Shown here: in pieces, positions 34,306 through 43,317 of the stretch | How positions within the stretch are numbered: position 1 is the first letter of the stretch | Layout of the letters: each line of letters starts with the position of its first letter | DNA from: an uncultured Lachnospiraceae bacterium | GTDB taxonomy: Bacteria; Bacillota; Clostridia; Lachnospirales; Lachnospiraceae | Assembly: GCA_910588405.1 (NCBI GenBank) | Contig: CAJUPT010000003.1 | Span: forward strand, 60,639-124,638 | Length of the DNA: 64,000 nucleotides | Direction of reading: 5' to 3' | Program-made: the position numbers and the translations under genes | The notes under the pieces: model-generated | What the model was told of the DNA's origin: nothing | Databases searched by the model: none | Seen by the model: the letters and a program-made list of their open reading frames with translations, nothing else

Positions 34306-35115
34306 CTAAACGTCAATTTCCCCCATCGCACGGATCGAATCTGCCACGGAATCTACCAGTTGTCTGATTTCGGCATACACGGCGGAGGATTCGTTTGCCA
34401 AGCGGCCAATCTCCTCAGCCACCACACTGAAGCCGACACCGGCATTTCCGGCCCGGCCGGCCTCTATGGAAGCATTCAATGAAAGCATCTTTTCCGTAAC
34501 TGCCGTCTGCTCCAGCTCTCTCGCCTTCATCTTAATCTTCTTCATGGCTTCCTGAACGGTCTGGGACTCTTTGTTAAACACTTCAATTCTAATCTGATTC
34601 TTCTTCTGCTCATAGACATTGATAACCCACTGCTCAATTGTTGAGGAAAACAATTCGGCATAGGCCTCCACTGCCTTTTTCGAACGGATCGGCACCTTCT
34701 CCAATGCCTGTAAGCAATCCTCCTCATTCAGTCCCAAGTCACCAAAAATAGAACGATAATAGTCCGGGTCCGGATGCTCCAAAAGCGCCTGACCGCCGAT
34801 CAGTATTCCGGCCAGCTTTCCGTCCACCTCAAGATATTTCGAAAATTCCATCAGCCCCGCATGACAGCGATAAAAGCCTCCGCCATTTTTCGCACACTGG
34901 CCGCACCGCTCCTTCCCGACCATGCTGCTGCCGATCTTCCGGCAAAAATCGGGATAGTTACTGGGCTTTGTAACAGGCTCGCCTGCAGCATCCAGAATCA
35001 CAGCCGCCAATCCCGTGGCGTCAGACAGGAGATTCTGCATCCGCTGCAGCTCTTTCACATCAACGATGCCACGCAGCTGAAGAGATTCCCTGTCCTGATT
35101 CCACTTTTCTTCCAT
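34306..35115 (-). CDS. Soluble chemoreceptor-like protein with PocR sensory domain
   Basis: A 269-residue cytoplasmic protein. Residues 15-165 are a PocR ligand-binding domain with its cysteines (FCRKIG, RCGQCAKNGGGFYRCHAG, then GILIGGQALL). Residues 195-265 hold only part of a methyl-accepting signalling domain (EKMLSLNASIEAGRAGNAGVGFSVVAEEIGRLA). The tip sequence is kept, but most of both flanking helices are missing. It has no membrane helix. It lies between cheV and parA and starts three bases after cheV ends, so it is likely part of the chemotaxis transcript. Confidence 0.85.
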   Translation of the reverse strand: MEEKWNQDRESLQLRGIVDVKELQRMQNLLSDATGLAAVILDAAGEPVTKPSNYPDFCRKIGSSMVGKERCGQCAKNGGGFYRCHAGLMEFSKYLEVDGKLAGILIGGQALLEHPDPDYYRSIFGDLGLNEEDCLQALEKVPIRSKKAVEAYAELFSSTIEQWVINVYEQKKNQIRIEVFNKESQTVQEAMKKIKMKARELEQTAVTEKMLSLNASIEAGRAGNAGVGFSVVAEEIGRLANESSAVYAEIRQLVDSVADSIRAMGEIDV

Positions 35116-35118
35116 GGC

Positions 35119-36063
35119 TTACACCTCCCGGCCCAGATCTTCGTTAAATTTGGCGATCAGCTGATCCATCACCTCTACCAGATGACCGATCTCCGGCTTG
35201 GAAAGCTGCTCGCTGGCGCCTAGCTCTTTGCCCTTGATGTACATCTGCTCATTAATCAGGGAAGAGAAAATCACCACCGGAATCTTTTTCAGACGGGAAT
35301 CTTCCTTAATCAGCTTGGTCAGCCGGTGTCCATCCATCTCCGGCATCTCAATATCCGTAATCACAATGTTTACCTTATCATATAAATCGGGATCATTGCG
35401 CAGACTGTGCAGATAGTTCCATGCCTCCTGTCCGTTGTTGAAATTAGTCACGTTCATAAATCCGGCCCGCTCCAAGGAATCATCAATCATCTTCTGCAGC
35501 AGAATGGAATCCTCTGCGATCACTACCGGTCTGTCACACAGCGCTCTGTCGCCCATCTCATCGATCTCGGAAATCTGAATCGTCGTCTCTGGGGCAATCT
35601 CGGCCACGATCTTCTCAAAATCCAGAATCGTCACCAGCTGGTCGTCGCACTGGGCGATACCGGTGGCCACGCCCTCGTCGCCATTATTTAAGGTTTTATC
35701 CGGCTTCTGAATATCTTTCCAGGAAATCCGGCTGATCCCCTCGATGCTCTGCACCCGAAATGCCACCGTCATCTTATTAAAATTGGTTACGATAAACAGG
35801 TCTCTGGGCGCATTCTCCACGGTCTGCCCGGTCAGGTAGAAGGGCAGATTGATGACCGTTATCAGCGTTTCTCTGGGCTTGAAAATGCCTTCCACCGCAG
35901 GATGAGAATGGGGCATGGGCTTTACCTTATCACTCATGATGATTTCCTGCACCTTGGCCACGTTGATACCGTAAAACTCGCCCAGCACCTTGAATTTCAT
36001 GACCTCAATCTCATTGGTTCCTGATTCCAGCAAGATTCCTTTGTTATCCTTATTGTTTGTCAT
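35119..36063 (-). CDS. cheV: Chemotaxis coupling protein CheV
   Basis: CheV combines a CheW-like adaptor with a response-regulator receiver and helps adapt receptor-kinase arrays. The 314-residue protein has the CheW domain (MKFKVLGEFYGINVAKVQEII ... GIFKPRETLITVINL) and a receiver with the phospho-accepting aspartate in VITDIEMPEMDG. No separate cheW or cheA lies in the window; CheV would couple to kinase encoded elsewhere. A GAAAGGGG site precedes the ATG. Confidence 0.93.
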   Translation of the reverse strand: MTNNKDNKGILLESGTNEIEVMKFKVLGEFYGINVAKVQEIIMSDKVKPMPHSHPAVEGIFKPRETLITVINLPFYLTGQTVENAPRDLFIVTNFNKMTVAFRVQSIEGISRISWKDIQKPDKTLNNGDEGVATGIAQCDDQLVTILDFEKIVAEIAPETTIQISEIDEMGDRALCDRPVVIAEDSILLQKMIDDSLERAGFMNVTNFNNGQEAWNYLHSLRNDPDLYDKVNIVITDIEMPEMDGHRLTKLIKEDSRLKKIPVVIFSSLINEQMYIKGKELGASEQLSKPEIGHLVEVMDQLIAKFNEDLGREV

Positions 36064-36084
36064 CGCTTTTTCCAGCCCCTTTCT

Positions 36085-36570
36085 CTACAAATACCGCTCC
36101 GGCTTCCCCACTGCTCTGATCATAACGCTGCCGGTGGCCACGTCCAGAAACATGGTTCTCGCGCAGGTTCCGCCTGTATCCTCCGCCGCAATCCGCAGGC
36201 CCTCTTCCCTTAACACCTGCTTGACCACCATTATATTGCGCTGCCCAATATTGCCGAAATCCGCTTTTCCGCTGATCTCAAACATTTTCGCTCCGCCGGC
36301 AATCTTCACTACGGTTCTTGACTTCATCATGCCAAAAGCCGTCAGTTTCCTCAATGTCTCGTGAATACCTGCGTCCGCATACTTAAAAGGATTCATATCT
36401 CCGCCCGCACCCTTGTTGGGCAGCATAACATGAAGCAACGCGCCCAGATGAATCATCGGATCATAAAATGTAACGCCGATACACGACCCAAGCGCATATG
36501 TAACGACCCGACCCTCATTTCTGGTAAATTTCATATCGCCAATTCCAACTTTAAGATCCTTATCAAACAT
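36085..36570 (-). CDS. cheD: Chemoreceptor glutamine deamidase CheD
   Basis: CheD deamidates receptor glutamines and binds CheC. The 161-residue protein has the catalytic triad at positions expected from the family: C30 in YALGSCIGVTFYD, H47 in LLHVMLP, and T24 just before. GAKMFEI and GNIGQRNI are further family segments. It starts two bases after the cheC stop, so the pair is translationally coupled, consistent with the CheC-CheD complex. Confidence 0.93.
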   Translation of the reverse strand: MFDKDLKVGIGDMKFTRNEGRVVTYALGSCIGVTFYDPMIHLGALLHVMLPNKGAGGDMNPFKYADAGIHETLRKLTAFGMMKSRTVVKIAGGAKMFEISGKADFGNIGQRNIMVVKQVLREEGLRIAAEDTGGTCARTMFLDVATGSVMIRAVGKPERYL

Positions 36571-36572
36571 CG

Positions 36573-37193
36573 TTATGAAACCCCTAATTTGTTTAAAATT
36601 CTATTTAAAGATGCAATGTCAGCCAGCATCAGCAGCCAGTCGTTCATCTTCTCCCCTTCAATGAGGAAATCCGCGTCAAAATACATCAGCTGGTCCGTGT
36701 CATTTCCGCATTCGGTCATAGGAACGGTCAGAATGCCGCCTAACATATTGATGGTAAAGCTGGGCACGGAAAGCTGGATATCCATTCCCGCCAGCTGTGA
36801 AAAAGCATTGATGTAAGAACAGATAATAATATTCCCCACTTCCGTCAGGGCCGATGCGCCCAGCTCATCCATCTCCTCTAAACCATCAAAGGTCTTTCCC
36901 ATAAATTTCTCCAGGATTCTGTTGGCAAAACGCAGGTTAAAGAGGAACAGCATCAGGCCGTCCACATCACCGTCCATTTTCACCAGCGTCGCGGCCACAA
37001 TTTCCTCCGGGTCTCCGGTCTGATCAAGCGCCGTCTGATAATTCAGGACGCTGACCCGGGGGATCGTAATGCGGACCTCTTTCTGAAGCATTTTGGAAAG
37101 AGAGGTGGCCGCATGGCTGGTGCCTATGCTGCCGATCTCCTTCATGATATCCAGTTCCTGAAGATTCATATCGCTATATTTTACTATCGCCAC
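36573..37193 (-). CDS. cheC: CheY-P phosphatase CheC
   Basis: CheC dephosphorylates CheY-P and is activated by CheD. The 206-residue protein has the duplicated CheC/CheX/FliY fold. The second site is intact (E118 and N121 in TEVGNIIICSYIN), but the first reads MKEIGSIGTSHAATSLS, with Ser at position 22 where Asn is expected, so this active site is probably dead. Followed immediately by cheD. Confidence 0.93.
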   Translation of the reverse strand: MAIVKYSDMNLQELDIMKEIGSIGTSHAATSLSKMLQKEVRITIPRVSVLNYQTALDQTGDPEEIVAATLVKMDGDVDGLMLFLFNLRFANRILEKFMGKTFDGLEEMDELGASALTEVGNIIICSYINAFSQLAGMDIQLSVPSFTINMLGGILTVPMTECGNDTDQLMYFDADFLIEGEKMNDWLLMLADIASLNRILNKLGVS

Positions 37194-37246
37194 CTTTGCT
37201 GTCCCTCCTAAATATCGTTCCGCTTCGTCTCTTACTTCTCTCTACT

Positions 37247-38002
37247 CTATCCTCTCAGCGAATTTACGGTCTGCACTGTCTCGTCAGACGTTTCGACCAT
37301 TTTCAACGCGTAAGAAAACGCTCTCTGGGTCTCGATCATCTTGACATATTCGTCAGCCACATTCACACCGGAGCCTTCCAAATAACCGGTTTCCAGATAA
37401 GGATTTTCCACCGGGATCGGCTCTACACCCTCGTCAGAGGGAACATATTCGTTGTCGCCGATGCTCAAAAGACGGCTGGGCAAATTAAAGGTGACGATGC
37501 CTGGCTGCGCCTGAACTCGCTCATCCCCTTCCGCAGCCGCTTCCCCATCTTCCCCGATTTGAGGCATAATCAGCTCAATCGGCTGCTCATTTTCATCCAG
37601 CACCAGCTTTCCATTCTGGGTGGTCAGATAGAACACGCCGTCGATCTCACCACGATGAAAATCACCGTCTCTGGTGTAGGTAATCTCGCCGGTGGCCACA
37701 TCCTGCACCATGAAGAAAGTATTTCGATCACCCAGAGCATAATTCAGCTTATTTCTTGTCTCCTGAAATGCAGAAGCCTCAAAAGGGGTGTAAGTACGCT
37801 GTACCCGCATACCTGCGCCCGCCTGCAACTCTGTCACCGCCTCGATATCGTCATTCAAATTATAATTGATCAGTTCAGAAAATACCGCCGTTTTCGGCTT
37901 ATACCCGGTATTATTCACATTCGCCAGGTTATTGGAAACTACGTCCAATTTGTTCAGACAATTATCAGCCCCGATTGAACCGACATAAAATGACATCTCC
38001 AT
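37247..38002 (-). CDS. flhP: Flagellar rod/hook-basal body protein (FlgF/FlgG family, second copy)
   Basis: A 251-residue axial protein of the flagellar rod. It starts with the family N-terminus (LNKLDVVSNNLANVNNTGYK) and ends with the conserved SGVNVADEYVKMIETQRAFSY. It is the downstream member of a pair, as flhP in B. subtilis; the symbol is by position, and FlgG would be an equally valid name. It has a lysine-rich AAGTAA leader and is separated from its partner by a 104-bp tandem repeat. Confidence 0.85.
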   Translation of the reverse strand: MEMSFYVGSIGADNCLNKLDVVSNNLANVNNTGYKPKTAVFSELINYNLNDDIEAVTELQAGAGMRVQRTYTPFEASAFQETRNKLNYALGDRNTFFMVQDVATGEITYTRDGDFHRGEIDGVFYLTTQNGKLVLDENEQPIELIMPQIGEDGEAAAEGDERVQAQPGIVTFNLPSRLLSIGDNEYVPSDEGVEPIPVENPYLETGYLEGSGVNVADEYVKMIETQRAFSYALKMVETSDETVQTVNSLRG

Positions 38003-38022
38003 AAAATTTTACCTCCAAATCT

Positions 38023-38230
38023 AGTTCCGCTGCGCCCCTGCCTGCACACCTGGTTCCGGATGAATTTCCGGCCATGTTCCATGTCCGTAAATCCATCCAT
38101 GCACAGTCCGGGGCTACGCTGATTTCAGTTCCGCTGCGCCCCTGCCTGCACACCTGGTTCCGGATGAATTTCCGGCCATGTTCCATGTCCGTAAATCCAT
38201 CCGTGTACAGTCCGGGGCTACGCTGATTTC
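38023..38230. repeat. 104-bp intergenic repeat, two tandem copies
   Basis: Two copies, 38023-38126 and 38127-38230, start AGTTCCGCTGCGCCCCTG and end GGGGCTACGCTGATTTC. They differ at only two positions (ATCCATGCACAG versus ATCCGTGTACAG). The ends are partly complementary, giving a MITE-like fold. They fill the gap between the two rod genes. Confidence 0.85.
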
Positions 38231-38241
38231 AATACCCCTGC

Positions 38242-39006
38242 CTACAGCCGTCCTATATCTGTCGATGCCTTTCCCAGCATCTGGTCATACATCTTCAGTA
38301 CCTGAGCGGCACTTTGGAGCGCTCTTTGGGAGGACATCATGGCGGTCATTTCTTCTACCATGTTGACATTTGATTTTTCGATCACCTTCCAGAGGATGCC
38401 GGTCTCTCCGCCGCCGATTTCATCCATCGCCTCGATCTGCGCCTGGTTTGTGGAGAACAGACCATTGTCTTCCTTATGCAGCTGATCGTAATCGGCAAAA
38501 TCCACTACCTTCAGGGTTCCGAAAACATCTCCGTCCAGTCGGAAGGTTCCGCCGTCAGCGCTGAAATTTTCACTGGTAACCTGAATCGGCTGATTGTCCT
38601 CAGAGAGAACCTGGCCTAGCTCGTTCAGAATCAGATATCCGTCCTCGTCTACGGAGAAGGAACCGTTCCTCGTGTATCGCTCGCCTTCAGGGGTACGGAT
38701 GCAGAAAAATCCGTTTCCACTCAAGGCGAAATCATAGATACTGTCTGTCTCCCGCAAAGACCCTTGGGTATAATCCACATAGGTCTGCTGGGCCGATACA
38801 ATTTTTGCGCTGGTAGCCAGCTCTGTGGGATTTCCCTTGCTCACCGTACCCGTACGGATTAGCATTTCCTCGTCAAAGGTCCGTGCTAACATCGTATCTG
38901 ACTTATAACCGGGAGTCTGAATGTTCACCATATTATTACTGATGGTATTCAGATCACGGTTCTGGGTCAGCATACCGGAAACCAGATTATAAAAACCCTG
39001 ATACAT
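38242..39006 (-). CDS. flhO: Flagellar rod/hook-basal body protein (FlgF/FlgG family, first copy)
   Basis: A 254-residue rod protein with N-terminal LVSGMLTQNRDLNTISNNMV and C-terminal SNVNMVEEMTAMMSSQRALQ, the signature of FlgF/FlgG proteins. Located just downstream of sigD, as flhO relates to its neighbours in B. subtilis. Symbol is by position. Flanked on both sides by copies of the 104-bp intergenic repeat. Confidence 0.85.
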   Translation of the reverse strand: MYQGFYNLVSGMLTQNRDLNTISNNMVNIQTPGYKSDTMLARTFDEEMLIRTGTVSKGNPTELATSAKIVSAQQTYVDYTQGSLRETDSIYDFALSGNGFFCIRTPEGERYTRNGSFSVDEDGYLILNELGQVLSEDNQPIQVTSENFSADGGTFRLDGDVFGTLKVVDFADYDQLHKEDNGLFSTNQAQIEAMDEIGGGETGILWKVIEKSNVNMVEEMTAMMSSQRALQSAAQVLKMYDQMLGKASTDIGRL

Positions 39007-39022
39007 ATACTACCTCCAATTT

Positions 39023-39127
39023 AGTTCCGCTTCGCCCCCTACCAGCACACTTTACCCAAGATTAATTTCCAGCCACGTTCCGCGTCTGTAAATCAATCTG
39101 TGCGCTGTCCGGGGGCTACGCTGTTCT
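39023..39127. repeat. Diverged third copy of the 104-bp intergenic repeat
   Basis: This copy starts AGTTCCGCTTCGCCCC and ends GGGGGCTACGCTGTTC, aligned with the tandem pair at 38023-38230 but with many substitutions. A partial fourth start (AGTTCCGCTGTC) follows at 39127. It lies in the gap before the stop codon of sigD. Confidence 0.7.
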
Positions 39128-39158
39128 AGTTCCGCTGTCTTTTAGTTCCGTCTTATCT

Positions 39159-39932
39159 CTAATCCAGCTGTTCCTTCACCGATTTTCTCAGCTTCTGAAT
39201 CGCTGTCTTGTGCATCTGTGACACTCTGGAATCGCTTACCTGCAATACCTGAGAGATCTGGTGCATCGTGAGTCCCTCCACATAATAAAGGGATATCACC
39301 GTCCTTAAATTCTCTCCCAGCTGGTTCACCGCTTCCTCCAAAATCTCGATTACTTCATTCTGTATATAGCTTTCCTCTGGCTGTGTACTGGAATCCTCGC
39401 TGGCAATCTGTAAAACCAGGTCCTCCTTCCCGTCCTCCACGGGACTATCGAGAGAAACTGCCTCGTACATCTTCACCCGCTGCAACAGCGTCCTGCACCG
39501 CTTCAGGTTCATCTGCATGAATTCTGCCAACTCTTCATCCGTGGGCGGCCTCCCGCGTTCCTTCGTCAGGTGGCGTATCGCCTCGTCCATAGTTTTTTTT
39601 CGCTTGTGGTAGGTCCGGGGCATCATGTCCTTTTCCCTTACCAGATCGAAAATCATTCCTCTGATCCGCCGGGAGATAAATGTGGAAAACTTGATCCCCT
39701 TATCCGGATCAAACCGGTCGATGCCCTTCATAATCGCAATCGCACCCTCGTTTACCACATCATCTACCTGCATAAAGTGGGAATACAGCTTATTCATTTC
39801 TATGGCGATAGATTTGGCCAGATACAGATAGCGGAGAGTCAACTCCTGTTTGATCTCAAGTTCCTTCTCCTTCTGATACAGTGCAAAAAGCTCCTCGTCC
39901 GTCAACTCCTTTAACTTATCGCGTAGCTCCAT
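39159..39932 (-). CDS. sigD: Flagellar sigma factor SigD (FliA, sigma-28)
   Basis: Directs transcription of late flagellar and chemotaxis genes; inhibited by FlgM. The 257-residue protein has region 2 (LTLRYLYLAKSIAIEMN ... GAIAIMKGIDRFDPDKGIKFSTF, RRIRGMIFDLVR), region 3 (GRPPTDEELAEFM) and region 4 helix-turn-helix (LTMHQISQVLQVSDSRVSQM). It lies 32 bases downstream of flhA in the fla/che operon, as in B. subtilis. Target promoters are seen at flgM and flagellin in this window. Confidence 0.95.
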   Translation of the reverse strand: MELRDKLKELTDEELFALYQKEKELEIKQELTLRYLYLAKSIAIEMNKLYSHFMQVDDVVNEGAIAIMKGIDRFDPDKGIKFSTFISRRIRGMIFDLVREKDMMPRTYHKRKKTMDEAIRHLTKERGRPPTDEELAEFMQMNLKRCRTLLQRVKMYEAVSLDSPVEDGKEDLVLQIASEDSSTQPEESYIQNEVIEILEEAVNQLGENLRTVISLYYVEGLTMHQISQVLQVSDSRVSQMHKTAIQKLRKSVKEQLD

Positions 39933-39964
39933 GCCGTCTCATCCTTTACTACTGTTTGCGCCTG

Positions 39965-42094
39965 CTATTTTGGGCCCTTTTTTGTCTCCAACACCAGACT
40001 TCCTATCGATTGTATCTGCACATTATTTGCAATCTCATTAAATGAGAGTACCCGCACATTGGGATAAAACTGTTCGATCAGGCGATAAAAATGCACCCGC
40101 ATCACCTGGGAGGTTAAAATCACCGGTGTCTGCGCCAGACTGCTGAATTTTTTCAGCTGCTCTGCCAGCTGGCGTACCAGACTTTGAAGAATATCCGGGC
40201 TTAAAGAAAGATAAAAGCCATTCTCCCCTCTGGTCAGCGCTCCCACCATCGTCCGTTCCAGTTCGGAATCCATCGTGATCACCCGCATACTGCCATCCTC
40301 GCAGTAAATTCGGGTGATCGTCCTTCTTAAGGAGGTCCTGATCCGCTCCACCAGACCATCGATTTCCTTGGTCGGAACGCCGTTTTCCGTAATATATTCT
40401 ATGGTTGTTTCCAATATTGTTTCCAGATCCTTGATTGGGATTCCTTCTTTTAACAGATTTGTGAGAATCCGCTGTAAAAGAGCATAGGACACCAGGTTCG
40501 GGAATGCCTCGTCCACCAGCTCAGGCGCCGCGCTCTTCACATTTTCCACCAGGTGCACCACCTCCTGCCGGCTGATCAGCTCATAGGCATGCTGCTTGAT
40601 CACCTCGGACAAGTGCGTTACCATAACGGACAATGGATCGATGACCGTGTAGCCGTACAACTCGGCCCGTTCTCTGTCCTCTGGCTTAATCCATCGGCTG
40701 GGGATACCATAGGCCGGCTCCACCGTCTCGATACCGTCTACCTCATGCTCCAAATTCGCCGGCTCTAAAGCCAGGTAATAATCTACCAAAATCTCGCCCT
40801 TGGCTACTTCCTCCCCCTTGACCTTGATCGAATACTGATTGATACTGAGTCCGGAGCTGTCCCGCAGACGAATGGAAGGAATGACAAAACCCATATCCTG
40901 AGCATACTGCCGTCGGAAGATAACGATTCGGCTGATCAGCCGCCCGCCCACCGACTCATCCACCAGCGGAATCAGGCTGTAGCCAAATTCCATCTCAATG
41001 GGCTCCACGGTAAGCAATGTATAAATATTATTGACATCCTTAAAGTATTCTTCCTCTGACTGGGGCGGGGGCGCGGCCTCTTCCTGGGGCGCCATAGGCT
41101 CCTGCCCAGCCATAGCCGCTCCAAATGCGGCTGCATTTCTCAGTGTTGGCTCCTGAGAAACCTTGACCGAGAGATAGTAACCTACACCGATCAGCCCAGC
41201 CGCCACAATCCAGAGCTGAATGCGCGGCATGCCCGGAATCACGGACATCACGGCGATCACAACACCACTGATCATGATTGCTCTGGGCTGTGCTAAGAAC
41301 TGCTTTGAAACGTCGTCGTTCAGGCTGCCCTCAGACACCGCACGGGTTACGATCATACCCGTGGCCGTGGAGATCAGCAGCGCCGGAATCTGAGATACCA
41401 GACCATCGCCTATGGTGGCAATCGAATAGGTATTCAACACCTCTCCTATGGTCTGGCCGCCCTGGACCATACCGATGATCACACCACCGATCATATTGAC
41501 ACCAGTGGTAATCAGGGACATGGTGGCGTCGCCCTTTACAATCTTTGTGGCACCATCCATGGCGCCGTAAAAGTCAGCCTCTCTCTGAATCTTTTCACGG
41601 CGGCCCTTCGCCTCCTGCTCATCGATCAGACCGGAGCTTAAATCGGCATCAATGGCCATCTGCTTACCCGGCATAGCATCCAAGGTAAATCTAGCCGCAA
41701 CCTCAGCCACACGCTCGGCGCCCTTGGTGATTACAATAAACTGCATCAGCAAGATAATCAGGAAGATTACCACGCCGACTACTACGTTGCCCTGGAGAAT
41801 AAAATCACCGAAGGCAGCGATAATCTGACCAGAGGAACCGCCATTGGTCAGGATGTTCCTGGTCGTAGAAACGTTGATCCCCAGACGAAACAGCGTAGTG
41901 ACCAGCAAAAGAGACGGAAATATGGAAAATTCCAGTGCGTCTCTGATCGTCATGGTGATCACCAGAATCATCAGGGACAGAGACATATTCAATATAATTG
42001 CCAAATCCACAACGCCTGCCGGAAGCGGTATGATCAGAAGCAGGATGATGACGAGTACAAACATCACCACCGAATAGCTCATTAACTTTTTCAT
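39965..42094 (-). CDS. flhA: Flagellar export gate protein FlhA
   Basis: The 709-residue export gate: eight N-terminal membrane helices through about residue 325 and a cytoplasmic domain that docks chaperone-substrate pairs. The FHIPEP-type segment is in LDAMPGKQMAIDADLSSGLIDEQEAKGRR. The start overlaps the flhB stop by four bases (ATGA), so translation is coupled. In B. subtilis the next genes would be flhF and flhG; here sigD follows directly. Confidence 0.97.
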   Translation of the reverse strand: MKKLMSYSVVMFVLVIILLLIIPLPAGVVDLAIILNMSLSLMILVITMTIRDALEFSIFPSLLLVTTLFRLGINVSTTRNILTNGGSSGQIIAAFGDFILQGNVVVGVVIFLIILLMQFIVITKGAERVAEVAARFTLDAMPGKQMAIDADLSSGLIDEQEAKGRREKIQREADFYGAMDGATKIVKGDATMSLITTGVNMIGGVIIGMVQGGQTIGEVLNTYSIATIGDGLVSQIPALLISTATGMIVTRAVSEGSLNDDVSKQFLAQPRAIMISGVVIAVMSVIPGMPRIQLWIVAAGLIGVGYYLSVKVSQEPTLRNAAAFGAAMAGQEPMAPQEEAAPPPQSEEEYFKDVNNIYTLLTVEPIEMEFGYSLIPLVDESVGGRLISRIVIFRRQYAQDMGFVIPSIRLRDSSGLSINQYSIKVKGEEVAKGEILVDYYLALEPANLEHEVDGIETVEPAYGIPSRWIKPEDRERAELYGYTVIDPLSVMVTHLSEVIKQHAYELISRQEVVHLVENVKSAAPELVDEAFPNLVSYALLQRILTNLLKEGIPIKDLETILETTIEYITENGVPTKEIDGLVERIRTSLRRTITRIYCEDGSMRVITMDSELERTMVGALTRGENGFYLSLSPDILQSLVRQLAEQLKKFSSLAQTPVILTSQVMRVHFYRLIEQFYPNVRVLSFNEIANNVQIQSIGSLVLETKKGPK

Positions 42095-43167
42095 CGGAAC
42101 ATCTCCTCCCGGTGATTCTGTTTATAGATATAAACGAGAATCTCGGCTACCGCCCCATAATATTCCGCAGGTATCTCCTGGTCTAAATTACAGGCGGCAT
42201 AAAGGGCTCTGGCCAGCGGCCTGTTTTCTATAATTGACACGCCATGCTCCTCCCCTGTATGGATAATACGCAGCGCCAGATTATCCTGGCCCTTGGCCAA
42301 AACAATGGGCGCTCCGTGTTTTTTCGGTTCATATTTCAGCGCGACTGCAAAATGTGTAGGATTCCGGACGATCACATCGGCCTGAGGCACCTTCTGCATC
42401 ATACGACTCATCGCCATCTGACGCTGAATCCGGCGGATTCTTCCCTTGATCTCGGGATTTCCCTCAGTCTGTTTGTACTCGTCCTTTACCTCTTGTTTGG
42501 TCATCTTCAAGTTCTTTTCATAATCCCAGCGCTGATAAAGGAAATCAAAAAAAGCGACAACCGTAAATGCGATACACACCTTCATCACCAGGTTGAAGGC
42601 AGTGTTTAACATAGCAACAGCCGAATTCATCGGCGTCATGTCGATCATTCTGGACATGGTGATCATCTCATCCTTCAACATATTATAGAGAAGGAAGATC
42701 AGCAATGTCAGCTTAACCAGGTTTTTCAGAAGATCCACGATCTTCTTCAGCGAAAACAGCTTTTTCAAACCCGATATAGGATTCAGCTTGCTTAGCTTTG
42801 GCCTGATTACTTTAAAAGTAATATTAAAGCGGGTCTGAGCTCCATGGGACAAAATTCCCAACAGCATCGTCACCAGTAAAAGGGGCATCGCACACTTGAC
42901 AAATACCCATAAAAATCTATAAACGATCTGAACGGACAGCATCAGACTGCCGTCCAGGCTTATTCTGTCTAAGATCTCTTTCAGAAAGCTTGTGAGCTCG
43001 CGGTACATAGTGGGAATCCAAAGACGCAGCATCCAGAAAACGCCAAACAGCATGACCACCGTTGCGACATCCTTACTCTGAAATACATTTCCTTCTTTTC
43101 TGGCGTCTCTTCGGTGCTTACTAGTTGGTTGTTCTGTTTTTTCCTGACCATTGCTGCCCTCAGCCAC
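42091..43167 (-). CDS. flhB: Flagellar export switch protein FlhB
   Basis: FlhB controls substrate specificity of the export gate through self-cleavage. The 358-residue protein has four N-terminal membrane helices and the cytoplasmic domain with the cleavage site in VIVRNPTHFAVALKYEP. Its first residues (GQEKTEQPTSKHRRDARKEG) match the family. It lies between fliR and flhA. Confidence 0.96.
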   Translation of the reverse strand: MAEGSNGQEKTEQPTSKHRRDARKEGNVFQSKDVATVVMLFGVFWMLRLWIPTMYRELTSFLKEILDRISLDGSLMLSVQIVYRFLWVFVKCAMPLLLVTMLLGILSHGAQTRFNITFKVIRPKLSKLNPISGLKKLFSLKKIVDLLKNLVKLTLLIFLLYNMLKDEMITMSRMIDMTPMNSAVAMLNTAFNLVMKVCIAFTVVAFFDFLYQRWDYEKNLKMTKQEVKDEYKQTEGNPEIKGRIRRIQRQMAMSRMMQKVPQADVIVRNPTHFAVALKYEPKKHGAPIVLAKGQDNLALRIIHTGEEHGVSIIENRPLARALYAACNLDQEIPAEYYGAVAEILVYIYKQNHREEMFR

Positions 43168-43217
43168 TATCTCACATCCTTTCTTTTCACCGACCCTTCG
43201 GCTTTCTCATGAAAATC

Positions 43218-43239
43218 GATCTGAAAACCCTTTCAGATC
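43218..43239 (-). other. Hairpin between fliR and flhB
   Basis: GATCTGAAA pairs with TTTCAGATC in the 150-base fliR-flhB gap, one of the few wide gaps in this gene cluster. It may be an attenuator or processing site; there is no long T-run. Confidence 0.45.
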
Positions 43240-43317
43240 CTTCTTCTTCCACATGCAGACTTCATCTATCAGTTGTTCCATCCATTACATCTATCTGTCC
43301 ATACAAAGCATGTTCCG

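Noticed and set aside
37965..38186. Minus-strand frame with internally repeated peptide (WMDLRTWNMAG)
   Set aside because: It only translates the 104-bp intergenic repeat and lacks a ribosome site.
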